This document shows, piece after piece, positions 1 through 10,692 of a stretch of 64,000 nucleotides of DNA. A model generated the notes under the pieces. The model saw nothing but the letters and a program-made list of their open reading frames with translations. It had not been told where the DNA came from and did no database searches. The DNA lies in assembly GCA_006384855.1 (NCBI GenBank), contig VCJN01001609.1, positions 1 to 64,000 on the forward strand, given 5' to 3'. Made by a program: the position numbers and the translations under genes. The stretch's first letter is position 1; each line of letters starts with the position of its first letter. This DNA is from Tetraselmis striata (taxonomy: Eukaryota > Chlorophyta > Chlorodendrophyceae > Chlorodendrales > Chlorodendraceae).

Positions 1-233
1 GCCGCGGTTGTTTGTTGATTAATCGCGGCCGGTAATTAAAAGATTGTGCGGCTCCGGTTGTTTTCTCTCCCCAATTTCGAAATTTTGACCGAGTTTCTCC
101 CTGTTGACCATCTCTGGTGGGAGAAAGTTGCCACTGCGGCAAGCAGTGGTGGGGGCTTTTGGCCCTGTGAGGACCAGACCGCTGACTTGGCCTCTGTCCC
201 GCTCTGCAGTTGATTTCCATCACTGTGATCATC

Positions 234-3200
234 ATGCCGGAAGGAGTGTCCGCCCGCGCGCCGCGCATTCCGTTGCCGCCCGTTTTCTCTGGTCAGACCA
301 AGGGGTGGCGCCGCTGGAGGCACCAGATGGAGGCCTATTGCAACGCCACTGGCATGAAGCAGGCCATGATGATGAGTGAGCATGCCTCATCTGATCAGCA
401 CTTCAAGCTGTATGCAACCCTGACTGCGCTGCTCCCCGAGGAGCTCCTGGATGTCATCCGTCGGCACCTGAATGACAATGCTACCTCTGGAGGCCAAGCC
501 TGGGCAGCTCTGCGCACCCGCTTTGAGGGAGGCCATCTTGGCAGGATCTCCGACATGTATGCGGTGCTCCAATCCGGTCAACAGCGCACCGAGACTGCGG
601 AGGCATACTACCATCGCCTGGACAACGCCTTCTTGGACTTGGTGGCTGAGGCTGAGGAGCATGAGGATGTTGAAGCTCCATCACATAACCAAGTTGTGAC
701 TCAGTTCCTGGCTGGCCTCCGTCCCGAGTACGAGCCCATCATCGGTATCCTGCAGGTGACCGCGGAGCATGAGGGCCGCGCCATCATCTGGGAGGGTGAC
801 TGCCTCAAGCTGGCGCAGAACTACTCCAAGCGTATTGAGAAGAACCATGCATCGGAGCCATCTGCGGAGGGCTACATAGCCAGTGGTGGCACCAAGCGCT
901 CCGCCCATCTGGCCACAGGCGATGGATCTGGACCTCGCCGCCTTGGTGCCCCTCTGCGCGGTGGATGCTGGCAGTGCGGTGGGCCTCACTTCAAGCGGGA
1001 CTGCCCGCAGCGCCCAAGAGGCAACAGGCGTCAAGCTGCTGCGGACCCGGCACCGGCGGCCTTTGTTGCTGATGAGGAGGAGGAGCATGTTGCTTTCATG
1101 GCTGAGAATGCCGGTAACACCCCACCTGCAAAGCGCGTTGCGCTGTCCCTGCTGGATGACGAGTGGGATGATTGGGCGCCGGAACCGGGCACCCTGCTGT
1201 ATGACCTCTTCGGAGGGGAGTATGAGTCCGAGGAGGATGTGCAGCCGGCTGAGGCTGCTGGTGCTGTTGCTCAGGCGAATGAGCGCGAGCATGACCTGGA
1301 CAGCCACAACATGGATGAGATCATATCGCTGTCTGGGCTGTCTGACTGCTTCGGCATGTCTGATGATGAGGCGGGTAGTGCCTCTGGTGGCATGGGCGGC
1401 TCTGCCCGTGTTGTAACCAAGTCTGATTCCGCTTACTTGCTTGATGCGGTTGCTCTTGCGAGTGTTGTTGTCGATGCACGAGGGGCGTGCATGCAGGGGC
1501 TGAATGATGATCTCGGAAGCTACCCGGACATGTGGGTGAAGGACAGTGGGGCATATCCGCATATGGTGGCTGACTCTGACAGCTTCGTGGAGTATGAGCA
1601 GCTTGCACCACCGGTTGAGGTGGGGGGTATTTGCTGTCTGGCGGTGGGCCGGGGGACGGTCTGGATGGTTGTTCGAGCCGATGGCGGCGAAGTACGCAGT
1701 GTGCTTCGTGGGGTTCTGCATGTCCCGGACTTGCCGGGCAAAACAAAGCATGGCTACCGCAGGTTGTTTAGCCAGCGGTTGGCGCAGGAGCGTGGCGCTT
1801 CGTTTCATTACACGGCCAACGGGGACTCCATGGTCTTGCGCTCTGCTGGCCGTGATATGACGGTCCCTATCGGGCGCGCTCCGGGAAGCAACTTGTACGC
1901 TTTCCGCAGCAGAATACTACGGAGCGGGCGTGCGCCCAGCCCTGCGGATGTTGTTGCGCTGCAAGCTTGTGGGAAGTTGTCAAAGTTGCTGTGGCACAGA
2001 CGTCTTGGCCATCTGCATGCTGCAGGCATGGATCGTTTGCTTGCGGAGAGCGTCTCGGGGATCACGTTCGCGAAGGATGAGATCTTGCCGTTTTGTGACT
2101 GTTGCGCGTTGGCGAAGTCTCACGAACAGCCGCGGTCGCGCATTGCGTCAAAGCGCCCTACTGGGCCACTGCAGAAGTTTGGAGCTGACATCTGGGGGCC
2201 AGTGGGTGTGACGTCCATTGGCGGGTTCCGTTACGTGTTTGGGATGACTGACTACTACTCGGCATACGGCTGGGTGGTGTTCATGAAGTCCAAGGATGAG
2301 GCTCCGAGGGCTCTGCTGTTGGTGGTGCGAGCTATCAGGCGCGTGCATCCCCGATTCGGATACGACAAGAGTACAGCTCGCCTGAGATTGGACAACGACT
2401 CAGTCTTCCAGAGTGCGGATTTTCGATCTGCATGCGATGGCCTGCACTTCGTTCCTGAGTTTTCTGCGCCATACTGCCAATGGCAGAATGGTCTGCAGGA
2501 GCGTATGTGGCTTACTCTGTCCGAAATGACGGTGGCTATGCTGCTACATGCTGGCCTGGGTCGTGAGTTCTGGGCGCTGGCCTTCTGTGCCGCGATGCAC
2601 ATCCGCAACAATGTCTACAGTCGGGGTGTCGGTTCTGTTCCCTACCGGCGTCACACTGGCAAGACCCCAGATGTGGCTGGGTTGCGGGTGTTCGGCTGTC
2701 CAGCGTATGTGCACGTGGATGCCGGGAATAGGCGGAAGCTTGACGCCAAGGCCTTTCGCGGGGTCTTCGTTGGTTATGGGCAGGAATCTCACACCTACTT
2801 AGTGTGGAACCCAGCTACTCGCCGGGTGGTTGCAAGTCGGAATGTGATTTTCGATGAGGGTTGGCGTGATGCGGCTTCCAGCAGCAAGGGGGGCAGTGGG
2901 ATGTTCCCCCAATACCAGGCACTTCTCGATAACAGCGGGGTTGGCAGCACGTCCGACGCATCACGGCTGCAAGATTTAATAACCGAGGCTCACCAGCGTG
3001 TCGTGGATGAAACGGACGACGTTGAGGAGGAGCTTGAGATTGAGGAGGAGCCACTGACTGCGGAGGAACTGGAACTTGGACCGCAGCAACCCACGCTGGA
3101 GCTGACCCAGTTGGAGACGAACGAGGGAACCGACGATGGCGGGCAAGAGGAACCTTTAGTCCAGCGTGCTGAGAGGGACCCCTACCCTGCTCGTTCTCGC

Positions 3201-4850
3201 CGAGCTCCTGGGCAATGGTGGGTCGTGCATCCGGAAAACCCCAACGACGACGCTGCAGCTATGATGGCCGCCGCATTCGCGGCAGTGACACAGGGTGTCG
3301 ATGAGCCCATCACGCTCAAGCAGGCCCTGTCCGGACCGTTCAAGGAGCAATGGGCGCAAGCCGTAGAGTCAGAATTCAACTCGTTGGAGAAGCAGGGCAC
3401 GTGGGTGGTGTGCGAGTTACCAGAGGAGCGAACAGCCATTCCCAGCAAATGGGTATTCAAGGTCAAATACAACGCTGATGGCAGTATCGCGCGCTTCAAG
3501 GCCCGACTGGTTGTCCAAGGCTGCCGTCAACGACATGGCATCGACTATGCAGAGACTTTTGCACCGACCGTGAAGTTCACCACTATCCGAGTGCTGTTTG
3601 CGATTGCAGTACAATACGGTTGGAATATCCATCAGGTTGATGTCGACACGGCGTTCCTGTATGCTCCAGTGGAGGAGGAGATCTACATGAGGCCGCCGCC
3701 TGGCTATGAGCAGTACGATGCGAGAGGGCGGACCATGGTCTTGCGCTTGTTGAAGAGCCTGTACGGGCTGAAGCAATCACCCCGAAATTGGCACAACACC
3801 TTGCATAAGTTCTTGGTGTGCTACGGGTTTCAGCAGCTCAAGTCCGACCCTGGCGCGTACGTCTACTGGCAGGGTGGGCAGTTGATCTGCATCCTGGTGG
3901 TGTACGTGGACGACATGATCTTTGCCTTCAAGGACGCAGTATGGGCCGCGGATTTCAAGACGGCATTAGGCGCCCACTTTGACATCAAGGACTTGGGCGT
4001 CTGTGCCTGGGCGCTAGGCATGGCGGTGGAGCGAGACTGGGACAATGCGACGCTGAAGGTGCATCAGGCCAAGTACATTGATGACATGGTGCACAAGTTC
4101 AACCTTGCTGACGCTTACGCTGTGAGCACCCCAGCGGAGGTTGGTGCCGATGTCCCCGGTAGCAACAAGCCGTTGGCTGCTGAGATGCCATATCAGGCCC
4201 TTGTGGGCAGCCTGCTGTACGCGATGGTGGCTACCCGCCCCGACATTGCCGAAGCCGTGAGCAAGTTGTGCAGGGTGATGGCCAAGCCTGAAGAGCGCCA
4301 CTGGCAGGCTGTCAAGCGAGTCCTGCGATACCTGAAGGGTACCAAAACCCTGGGGTTGACCTTCAGTGGGGGCAAGGCTGACGGCCTACTGCACGGGTAC
4401 TGCGACGCCGACTGGGCTGGAGACGTGGTGTCACGACGCTCCACCACTGGCTTCGTCTTCATGCTTTGTGGAGCTGCAGTGAGTTGGAAGTCGCAGCTGC
4501 AGGCCACTGTGGCGCTGTCAACGGCGGAGGCGGAGTACATGGCGTTGTGTGCTGCTGTGTGCGAGGCGCTGTTCTTGCGCGAGCTGCTGCGCGAGCTGTG
4601 TTGTGCTCAGTCCGAGGCCACAGTGATCTTCGAGGACAACCAGAGCTGCATTGCGCTGACGCGCAACCCCATGACCCATGGTCGCAGCAAGCACATCGCC
4701 ATCAAGTACCACTTCACACGGGAGAAGGTGCTCAGCGGGGAGGTGGCAATTGAGTACTGCCCGACTGCACAGATGGTTGCGGATGCACTCACCAAGGCTC
4801 TGGGAAGGCTGAAGCACGCGGAGTTCGCCATGCAGATGTTGGGCGCGTGA
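234..4850 (+). CDS. Copia Gag-Pol polyprotein, copy A
   Basis: This single open frame of about 1,538 residues counts from the ATG at 234; the frame is open slightly upstream but without an ATG. It makes the particle protein and enzymes for replication by reverse transcription. Visible in order are a UBN2-type Gag region, a zinc knuckle of form CX2CX3HX4C (CWQCGGPHFKRDC, near residue 245), the aspartic protease motif DSG (near 437), and the HHCC and D, D, E residues of integrase (near 588-756). Reverse transcriptase follows, with SLYGLKQSPRNW and YVDD (near 1,224), then RNase H with DADWAGD and STAEAEYMA. Integrase before reverse transcriptase defines the copia order. It is slightly shorter than the 1,545-residue copies D, E and F and looks whole. 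Confidence 0.93.
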   Translation: MPEGVSARAPRIPLPPVFSGQTKGWRRWRHQMEAYCNATGMKQAMMMSEHASSDQHFKLYATLTALLPEELLDVIRRHLNDNATSGGQAWAALRTRFEGGHLGRISDMYAVLQSGQQRTETAEAYYHRLDNAFLDLVAEAEEHEDVEAPSHNQVVTQFLAGLRPEYEPIIGILQVTAEHEGRAIIWEGDCLKLAQNYSKRIEKNHASEPSAEGYIASGGTKRSAHLATGDGSGPRRLGAPLRGGCWQCGGPHFKRDCPQRPRGNRRQAAADPAPAAFVADEEEEHVAFMAENAGNTPPAKRVALSLLDDEWDDWAPEPGTLLYDLFGGEYESEEDVQPAEAAGAVAQANEREHDLDSHNMDEIISLSGLSDCFGMSDDEAGSASGGMGGSARVVTKSDSAYLLDAVALASVVVDARGACMQGLNDDLGSYPDMWVKDSGAYPHMVADSDSFVEYEQLAPPVEVGGICCLAVGRGTVWMVVRADGGEVRSVLRGVLHVPDLPGKTKHGYRRLFSQRLAQERGASFHYTANGDSMVLRSAGRDMTVPIGRAPGSNLYAFRSRILRSGRAPSPADVVALQACGKLSKLLWHRRLGHLHAAGMDRLLAESVSGITFAKDEILPFCDCCALAKSHEQPRSRIASKRPTGPLQKFGADIWGPVGVTSIGGFRYVFGMTDYYSAYGWVVFMKSKDEAPRALLLVVRAIRRVHPRFGYDKSTARLRLDNDSVFQSADFRSACDGLHFVPEFSAPYCQWQNGLQERMWLTLSEMTVAMLLHAGLGREFWALAFCAAMHIRNNVYSRGVGSVPYRRHTGKTPDVAGLRVFGCPAYVHVDAGNRRKLDAKAFRGVFVGYGQESHTYLVWNPATRRVVASRNVIFDEGWRDAASSSKGGSGMFPQYQALLDNSGVGSTSDASRLQDLITEAHQRVVDETDDVEEELEIEEEPLTAEELELGPQQPTLELTQLETNEGTDDGGQEEPLVQRAERDPYPARSRRAPGQWWVVHPENPNDDAAAMMAAAFAAVTQGVDEPITLKQALSGPFKEQWAQAVESEFNSLEKQGTWVVCELPEERTAIPSKWVFKVKYNADGSIARFKARLVVQGCRQRHGIDYAETFAPTVKFTTIRVLFAIAVQYGWNIHQVDVDTAFLYAPVEEEIYMRPPPGYEQYDARGRTMVLRLLKSLYGLKQSPRNWHNTLHKFLVCYGFQQLKSDPGAYVYWQGGQLICILVVYVDDMIFAFKDAVWAADFKTALGAHFDIKDLGVCAWALGMAVERDWDNATLKVHQAKYIDDMVHKFNLADAYAVSTPAEVGADVPGSNKPLAAEMPYQALVGSLLYAMVATRPDIAEAVSKLCRVMAKPEERHWQAVKRVLRYLKGTKTLGLTFSGGKADGLLHGYCDADWAGDVVSRRSTTGFVFMLCGAAVSWKSQLQATVALSTAEAEYMALCAAVCEALFLRELLRELCCAQSEATVIFEDNQSCIALTRNPMTHGRSKHIAIKYHFTREKVLSGEVAIEYCPTAQMVADALTKALGRLKHAEFAMQMLGA

Positions 4851-4871
4851 TGACTGCATGGCGAGTGGGGG

Positions 4872-5390
4872 TGTTGTTTGATACCAGTCTTGCAGGCGTA
4901 TGACCGGCTGTCTGGAGCCTTGACGCCTGCACACTCTCAGCAGTATCTGTAGACGGCGGAGCGATCGTACGGCTACGAGTACGAGGACGCGAGTACATCT
5001 CCGGCAGCAGACGTACATCGCGGAGCGGCTGTACATCTTCGAGTACGAGGACGCCCGTGCGAGCACAATCAAGATTCCGGTACTGCTGAGTATCAATGGT
5101 GGGCGCCATGCAGTACTAGAATATACTGCAGGATATCGGCCGATGCAGAATATACTGCAGGATATCGGCCGATGCAGCAGCGGATACTGTATTTTACGGA
5201 CATAGATAATGCCAATACTTAGGCTCGCATATATGCGTTAAGTACTGGAGAATACAGTCAGCGCGCGATGGCGCAAGGTGGCGGATGCGCTAATGGCTGG
5301 CGTGCGCACCATGGCGTGCGGAGTATAAAGGCAGGGCGCGACCCGTTGTAAGAGACAGTCGTTCTTTTCCCTCACGCCCATATTTCAACA
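4872..5390 (+). repeat. 3' LTR of copia copy A (519-bp type)
   Basis: Begins TGTTG and ends CAACA. It contains two head-to-tail copies of a 28-bp unit with core TACTGCAGGATATCGG, and a TATAAAG box in GGAGTATAAAGGCAGG near 5322, which in a 5' LTR would be the promoter. Other copies carry one unit only (491-bp type) or also lack an internal block (426-bp type). Confidence 0.9.
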
Positions 5391-6766
5391 GGTGCAAGCT
5401 GCTCATACTCCACGAAGCTGTCAGAGTCAGCCACCATATGCGGATATGCCCCACTGTCCTTCACCCACATGTCCGGGTAGCTTCCGAGATCATCATTCAG
5501 CCCCAGCATGCACGCCCCTCGTGCATCGACAACAACACTCGCAAGAGCAACCGCATCAAGCAAGTAAGCGGAATCAGACTTGGTTACAACACGGGCAGAG
5601 CCGCCCATGCCACCAGAGGCACTACCCGCCTCATCATCAGACATGCCGAAGCAGTCAGACAGCCCAGACAGCGATATGATCTCATCCATGTTGTGGCTGT
5701 CCAGGTCATGCTCGCGCTCATTCGCCTGAGCAACAGCACCAGCAGCCTCAGCCGGCCGCACATCCTCCTCGGACTCATACTCCCCTCCGAAGAGGTCATA
5801 CAGCAGGGTGCCCGGTTCCGGCGCCCAATCATCCCACTCGTCATCCAGCAGGGACAGCGCAACGCGCTTTGCAGGTGGGGTGTTACCGGCATTCTCAGCC
5901 ATGAAAGCAACATGCTCCTCCTCCTCATCAGCAACAAAGGCCGCCGGTGCCGGGTCCGCAGCAGCTTGACGCCTGTTGCCTCTTGGGCGCTGCGGGCAGT
6001 CCCGCTTGAAGTGAGGCCCACCGCACTGCCAGCATCCACCGCGCAGAGGGGCACCAAGGCGGCGAGGTCCAGATCCATCGCCTGTGGCCAGATGGGCGGA
6101 GCGCTTGGTGCCACCACTGGCTATGTAGCCCTCCGCAGATGGCTCCGATGCATGGTTCTTCTCAATACGCTTGGAGTAGTTCTGCGCCAGCTTGAGGCAG
6201 TCACCCTCCCAGGTGATGGCGCGGCCCTCATGCTCCGCGGTCACCTGCAGGATACCGATGATGGGCTCGTACTCGGGACGGAGGCCAGCCAGGAACTGAG
6301 TCACAACTTGGTTATGTGATGGAGCTTCAACATCCTCATGCTCCTCAGCCTCAGCCACCAAGTCCAAGAAGGCGTTGTCCAGGCGATGGTAGTATGCCTC
6401 CGCAGTCTCGGTGCGCTGTTGACCGGATTGGAGCACCGCATACATGTCGGAGATCCTGCCAAGATGGCCTCCCTCAAAGCGGGTGCGCAGAGCTGCCCAG
6501 GCTTGGCCTCCAGAGGTAGCATTGTCATTGAGGTGCCGACGGATGACATCCAGGAGCTCCTCGGGGAGCAGCGCAGTCAGGGTTGCATACAGCTTGAAGT
6601 GCTGATCAGATGAGGCATGCTCACTCATCATCATGGCCTGCTTCATGCCAGTGGCGTTGCAATAGGCCTCCATCTGGTGCCTCCAGCGGCGCCACCCCTT
6701 GGTCTGACCAGAGAAAACGGGCGGCAACGGAATGCGCGGCGCGCGGGCGGACACTCCTTCCGGCAT
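5391..6766 (-). pseudogene. Copia Gag-protease part, copy B (interrupted)
   Basis: This is the N-terminal part of the same polyprotein as copy A, nearly identical residue for residue: Gag, then the CX2CX3HX4C knuckle, then DSG of the protease. It is cut by the nested insertion of copy A. Minus-strand ATG at 6766. Confidence 0.88.
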
Positions 6767-7724
6767 GATGATCACAGTGATGGAAATCAACTGCAGAGCG
6801 GGACAGAGGCCAAGTCAGCGGTCTGGTCCTCACAGGGCCAAAAGCCCCCACCACTGCTTGCCGCAGTGGCAACTTTCTCCCACCAGAGATGGTCAACAGG
6901 GAGAAACTCGGTCAAAATTTCGAAATTGGGGAGAGAAAACAACCGGAGCCGCACAAACTTTTAATTACCGGCCGCGATTAATCAACAAACAACCGCGGCC
7001 CCGCGGAAATCAAATTACCGGCTACGATAAATCGGAAAACCACCGGGAAATCCGGCTACTTTTTGATTCTCGTAGATTCGCCTATAACACGGCGGAAACT
7101 ACGTCGTTCTCCGGTCGCAGACTGCTGCTAACTCGGCAACCTGCCTGCCTCGTGACGAGGGTCGATACCACTGGCACAAGACCACGACAGAGCGCTCGAC
7201 GAGGCCGTCTGCCCCCCCTGTGGCCGGCGAGGCAGCTCGACACACTCTAACTGGGCGAGCGACAAGCGCACACGAGTCGACACGACTCGAAGCCGGCCCG
7301 AGTCGTCGAGAGACTGAAAGGGGCGTCGGAACGCGGCCCCAGGCGTCGAGAGGCACAGCCGAAACGAGAGAGGTCGACAGCAGCGTCGAGCTGCACAGGC
7401 AAACAGCCCCTACGCCCCTACAGGACGCCCACTGCCTAGGGAGGCCAGTGTCGAGCAGCGACCTCGCGTCGCACAGGCAAACGAGCCCCACGCCCCGTCC
7501 CAGGGCGCCCACTTACTGCCACCGTCAGTGCACCGCTTCTCGCGGCCACGCTCGGCTCTCAGCGAGCGAAAACGAGTCGTTCGAGTCCCCAGCCCAACAG
7601 CGCAGGTCCCCTCCCAAAAATCAGCAGCAAGGGGCGGCGGAAGAACCTGGTTGTGATGCTCCTGTGGTTGGCAGAGGCCGCTCCTTGGCTTGGGAGATGA
7701 AGGGAAGCGAGGGCCCAACTAACC

Positions 7725-8215
7725 TGTTGAAATATGGGCGTGAGGGAAAAGAACGACTGTCTGTTACAACGGGTCGCGCCCTGCCTTTATACTCGCGCAC
7801 GCCATGGTACGCGCGCCACCCATTAGCGCATCCGCCACCTTGCGCCATCGCGCGCTGACTGTATTCTCCAGTACTTAATGCATATGTGCGAGCCTGAGTA
7901 TTGGCATTATCTATGTCCGTACAATACAGTATCCGCTGGTGCATCGGCCGATATCCTGCAGTATATTCTAGTACTGCATGGCGCCCATCATTGATACTCA
8001 GCAGTACCGGAATCTTGATTGTGCTCGCACGGGCGTCCTCGTACTCGTAGATGTACAGCCGCTCCGCGATGTACGTCTGCTGCCGGAGATGTACTCGCGT
8101 CCTCGTACTCGTAGCCGTACGATCGCTCCGCCGTCTACAGATACTGCTGAGAGTGTGCAGGCGTCAAGGCTCCAGACAGCCGGTCAAACGCCTGCAAGAC
8201 TGGTATCAAACAACA
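7725..8215 (-). repeat. 5' LTR of copia copy B (491-bp type)
   Basis: On the minus strand it starts TGTTGTTTGATACC and ends TTTCAACA. It carries a single 28-bp unit, like the solo LTR at 41022-41512, so these two represent an LTR type distinct from A, E and F. Confidence 0.88.
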
Positions 8216-8405
8216 CGGGTGAAGGCGATCATGACCGAGAAGGAGCTCGCGTCCCCAGGCGGTGCTTGGGCACATGTACAAGCGCATGCAAGGAGCTGCG
8301 TGGTTCGTCACGCGGTGGGGGTTGCAGAATGTGGTGACGGAGGAGGACGGCCCCGAGCGCAAGGCGCAAGTGGACGCGCTCACCAGGGAGGGGAGGACTC
8401 TAGAC
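8216..8405 (+). pseudogene. Gene 1 of transposon-like unit, copy 1, last exon remnant
   Basis: This matches the copy 3 segment around 21141-21350 (residues such as VKAIM.EKELASP and GLQNVVTEEDGPERKAQVDAL). The whole 5' part is missing because copia copy B interrupts the gene here. An internal stretch present in copies 2 and 3 (the VVRSVSRLAVLGHM part) is absent, leaving the frame disrupted. It leads directly into the 30-bp minisatellite. It is a decayed copy of an unidentified gene. Confidence 0.65.
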
Positions 8406-8804
8406 CCAGCGCGGCGCCAAGGCGCAGCGGCCGGGGCAGCGCGGCGCCAAGGCGCGGCGCCAAGGCGCGGCGGCCGGGGGAGCGCGGCGCCAAGGCGCGG
8501 CGGCCGGGGCAGCGCGGCGCCAAGGCGCGGCGGCCGGGGCAGCGCGGCGCCAAGGCGCGGCGGCCGGGGCAGCGCGGCGCCAAGGCGCGGCGGCCGCGGC
8601 AGCGCGGCGCCAAGGCGCGGCGGCCGGGGCAGCGCGGCGCCAAGGCGCGGCGGCCGGGGCAGCGCGGCGCCAAGGCGCGGCGGCCGGGGGAGCGCGGCGC
8701 CAAGGCGCGGCGGCCGGGGCAGCGCGGCGCCAAGGCGCGGCGGCCGGGGGAGCGCGGCGCCAAGGCGCGGCGGCCGAGGCAGCGCGGCGCCAAGGCGAGT
8801 GGGA
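8406..8804 (+). repeat. 30-bp minisatellite, copy 1
   Basis: About 13 head-to-tail units of 30 bp (core GCGGCGCCAAGGCGCGGCGG). Because 30 is a multiple of three and the unit has no stop codon in any frame, all six frames stay open. On the + strand they read as RQGAAAGAAR-, GQRGAKARRP- or RGSAAPRRGG-like decapeptides. The long minus-strand readings here are artefacts of this. Confidence 0.9.
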
Positions 8805-9135
8805 TGGGCGGGGCAGCGGTTGCTACCGAGTGAGGCGTAGCATCGTTTGCAGTAGCAACGCAGCCTTTCCGGTTGCATAGTGTGACGCCGCCTGGATGTA
8901 ACCCAGCAGTACGCGCAAAGTGCAAGTGCAAGCTGCTGGTGGCGGGGATCCCGCGGGGGGGGGGGGGGGGGCAGCAGCTGTGGGATAGGCGCGGCAGCGG
9001 TTGCTACAGAGTGAGGCGTCGCATCGTTTGCAGTAGCAACGCAGCCTTTCCGGTTGCATAGTGTGACGCCGCCTGGATGTAACCCAGCAGTACGCGCAAA
9101 GTGCAAGTGCAAGCTGCTGGTGGCGGGGATCCCGC

Positions 9136-9167
<32 letters not shown>

Positions 9168-9870
9168 CGGCTGTGGGATAGGCGCGGCAGCGGTTGCTAC
9201 AGAGTGAGGCGTCGCATCGTTTGCAGTAGCAACGCATCCTTTCCGGTTGCATAGTGTGACGCCGCCTGGATGTAACCCAGCAGTACGCGCAAAGTGCAAG
9301 TGCAAGCTGCTGGTGGCGGGGATCCCGCGGGGGGGGGGGGGGGGGGGGGGCAGCGGCTGTGGGATAGGCGGGGCAGCGGTTGCTACCGAGTGAGGCGTCG
9401 CATCGTTTGCAGTAGCAACGCAGCCTTTCCGGTTGCATAGTGTGACGCCGCCTGGATGTAACCCAGCAGTACGCGCAAAGTGCAAGTGCAAGCTGCTGGT
9501 GGCGGGGATCCCGCGGGGGGTTGGGGGCAGCGGCTGTGGGATAGGCGCGGCAGCGGTTGCTACAGAGTGAGGCGTCGCATCGTTTGCAGTAGCAACGCAG
9601 CCTTTCCGGTTGCATAGTGTGACGCCGCCTGGATGTAACCCAGCAGTACGCGCAAAGTGCAAGTGCAAGCTGCTGGTGGCGGGGATCCACGCGAGGTCGC
9701 AGGACGGTGCGCGAGGGGGGGGGGGGGGGGGCAGCGGCTGTGGGATAGGCGGGGCAGCGGTTGCTACCGAGTGAGGCGTAGCATCGTTTGCAGTAGCAAC
9801 GCAGCCTTTCCGGTTGCATAGTGTGACACCGCCTGGATGTAACCAAGCAGTACGCGCAAAGTGCAAGTGT
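8805..9870 (+). repeat. Tandem array of about 180-bp repeats with poly-G tracts
   Basis: Six imperfect units begin near 8805, 8980, 9173, 9360, 9538 and 9737. Each has GGGATAGGCGGGGCAGCGG, then inverted GTTGCTAC...GTAGCAAC (potential stem), then AGTGTGACGCCGCCTGG and GCAAAGTGCAAGTGC, ending in a poly-G tract whose length varies between units, from very short to well over 20. No gene is evident. Related single or double units sit at 16189-16320 and 22475-22780. Confidence 0.88.
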
Positions 9871-9911
9871 TACACGTTCGTGTGCCCCACCCAATGACAT
9901 TGCGCCCGACC

Positions 9912-10692
9912 TCACTGACGGCATGTCTCGCTCTCCTTCAGCTCCTGGGCCGTCCGCCGCCTCACCCTGCGCACCCTACCAGCCGCGCGTGCCTTCTCGG
10001 AAGCCTCACACACGGCGGCGCGAGTCGCGTCGTGGAACGCGTCCCTGACATGGCGGAACTCCGCCCTCACCGTGGCCGTGGTCGGGCAGGGGACTGCCCG
10101 CTGATGGGTCGCCATGCATGGGTACTTGGGGCCGCACAAAGCCGGGGTGCCGTCGCAGCAACACTCCCAGTCCGTCCGTTGGCCGCAGTCCACGCACATG
10201 ATAGTGCATGTGGCCGCCTCCCGCCACTGCTCGTAGTGCTCCGGTCAACATGGCGACGAGCAAGTCGGCATGTCCCGCAGGTGGCTGCGGGACGGGTGGC
10301 GCGAGCACAGCCTCGCTCGCCTCAACAACCCCCTCAGCCCGATCAGTCGCCTCGACCACGGCCTCCTCCGCCTCCTGACGCGGCGCACCAGGCGCATCAT
10401 CGTCGCCTGGCAGGGCGTCCCCCCCCGCAACGGCGCCGTCGGCGGTGGCCGACGCCGTCGTGGCGGGGTGTTGTGAGGAGGTGGCCCTAGACATAGGTGG
10501 GGCCGGCACCGCCATGTGTTGCTCCACATGCGGTGCGGTTCCTGACGCGACAGCTCCGTCGCACCAGTACCGGCGCCGGCACCCCACGCCTGCTGGGCTT
10601 ACCACCAACCGGCATGTTTCCTTTGGGAGGCGGTTCATCCGCGTCGGAGGTGAGCGGCGGTGCCAGTGTGGGTGTCGATACTGCCCGGCCAT
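9912..10692 (-). pseudogene. Gene 2 of transposon-like unit, copy 1 (frameshifted)
   Basis: Same gene as the intact copy at 22825-23661. The minus-strand frame beginning around 10692 is lost just before the cysteine cluster. About 25 bases present in copy 3 between HMHYHVR and the cluster are absent here, so the C-terminal part (CGQRTDWECCCDGTPALC..., ending KESETCRQ at 9912) lies in another frame. Product unknown; see copy 3. Confidence 0.6.

Larger units (their letters stand above)
1..5390 (+). mobile_element. Ty1/copia retrotransposon, copy A (5' end outside window)
   Basis: The window opens in the 5' internal region of a copia element. The polyprotein runs 234-4850 and the 3' LTR is 4872-5390 (519 bp, starting TGTTGTTTGATACC and ending ATTTCAACA). 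A G-rich polypurine tract (GAGTGGGGG) abuts the 3' LTR. The flank right after the LTR is the interior of copy B in opposite orientation, so A was inserted into B. The first five bases after the LTR (ggtgc, 5391-5395) are the expected target duplication, but the partner lies outside the window. The polyprotein looks whole. Confidence 0.93.
5391..8215 (-). mobile_element. Ty1/copia retrotransposon, copy B (5' part, minus strand)
   Basis: Reading leftward from 8215 come a 5' LTR (7725-8215, 491 bp, one 28-bp unit), the 5' leader, and the start of the polyprotein (ATG at 6766). It then ends abruptly at the LTR of copy A at 5390/5391. The visible coding part covers Gag, the zinc knuckle and the protease region. 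The host flank right of the LTR (8216 onward) is gene 1 of the transposon-like unit, so B lies inside that unit. cgggt at 8216-8220 is its presumed target duplication. It is broken by the insertion of A. Confidence 0.88.

Noticed and set aside
681-1808. Long minus-strand frame (375 codons) antisense to copia Gag/protease, repeated in every copy
   Set aside because: Shadow of the polyprotein; no recognisable domain, and it is conserved only because the sense strand is.
8135-9112. Minus-strand frames of 180-350 codons through the minisatellite and poly-G repeats, and their counterparts at 16234-17073 and 20911-22118
   Set aside because: The 30-bp unit has no stops in any frame; these readings are simple repeats.
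8406-9870. Possible CRISPR array
   Set aside because: Units are contiguous or about 180 bp long without unique spacers, and the context is eukaryotic with no cas genes.
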